From: an uncultured Caryophanales bacterium
GTDB lineage: Bacteria; Bacillota_I; Bacilli_A; RF39; UBA660
Direction of reading: 5' to 3'
Length of the DNA: 5,142 nucleotides
Assembly: GCA_947065955.1 (NCBI GenBank)
Contig: CAMSXY010000094.1
Coordinates: forward strand, 1-5,142
Shown here: positions 5,097 through 5,142 of the stretch, one piece after another
Layout: each line of letters starts with the position of its first letter
How positions within the stretch are numbered: position 1 is the first letter of the stretch
Position numbers and translations under genes: made by a program
Notes under the pieces: model-generated
The model's input: the letters and a program-made list of their open reading frames with translations, nothing else
Database searches by the model: none
What the model was told of the DNA's origin: nothing

Positions 5097-5142
5097 AGAT
5101 CGGAAGAGCACACGTCTGAACTCCAGTCACCCAAGTCTATCT
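5097..5142 (+). other. Illumina TruSeq adapter and index (sequencing artefact)
   Basis: Bases 5097-5130 match the 34-base TruSeq read-1 3' adapter, beginning AGATCGGAAGAGC and ending CTCCAGTCAC. They are followed by an 8-base index CCAAGTCT (5131-5138) and ATCT (5139-5142), the first bases of the next adapter segment. The index sequence looks like one of the standard unique dual i7 indexes. This is not biological DNA. The true sequence ends at about 5096, where a short insert was read through. No annotation should extend into it. Confidence 0.98.

Overview
The window is an A+T-rich fragment (roughly 70% A+T by eye) of a phage or prophage early region, most probably from a low-GC Bacillota (Firmicutes) host. 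The evidence is its gene content (DnaD-like replisome organizer, DUF1351, RecT, phage RuvC-like nuclease), purine-rich GGAGG-type ribosome binding sites, and Lys/Asn/Ile-rich proteins. It looks like a contig or read assembly rather than a clean genome slice. The last 46 bases (5097-5142) are an Illumina TruSeq adapter plus an 8-base index, so real DNA ends at about 5096.

All supported genes lie on the minus strand and read from right to left as one tightly packed transcription unit. In transcription order they are: the tail of a small lysine-rich protein cut by the adapter (4986-5096); a 51-residue single-span membrane protein (4830-4985); a DnaD-domain replication initiator (3928-4761); a 78-residue coiled-coil protein (3699-3935); DUF1351 (2862-3686); the RecT single-strand annealing protein (1949-2869); an MBL-fold metallohydrolase (1300-1959); an unrecognised 101-residue protein (1011-1316); a small HNH endonuclease (686-1021); a RuvC-like junction nuclease (228-689); and a coiled-coil protein that runs off the left edge (1-226). 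Neighbours overlap by 4-17 bases or are separated by 1-12 bases, except for a 68-base gap before the DnaD gene. No stretch of 300 bases lacks a gene.

Functionally this is a replication-recombination module. The DnaD-like protein would recruit replisome components to the phage origin. DUF1351 and RecT are the usual pair of a phage annealing cassette. The RuvC-like and HNH enzymes are candidates for cutting branched or packaged DNA. No recognisable RecE/YqaJ-type exonuclease, single-strand binding protein or helicase loader is present, and the MBL-fold protein sits where an exonuclease partner might be expected. The module type is familiar from Bacillota phages. The parts without a settled role are the MBL-fold protein, the 101-residue protein, the small membrane protein, and a hairpin plus T-tract on the plus strand inside the membrane-protein gene.
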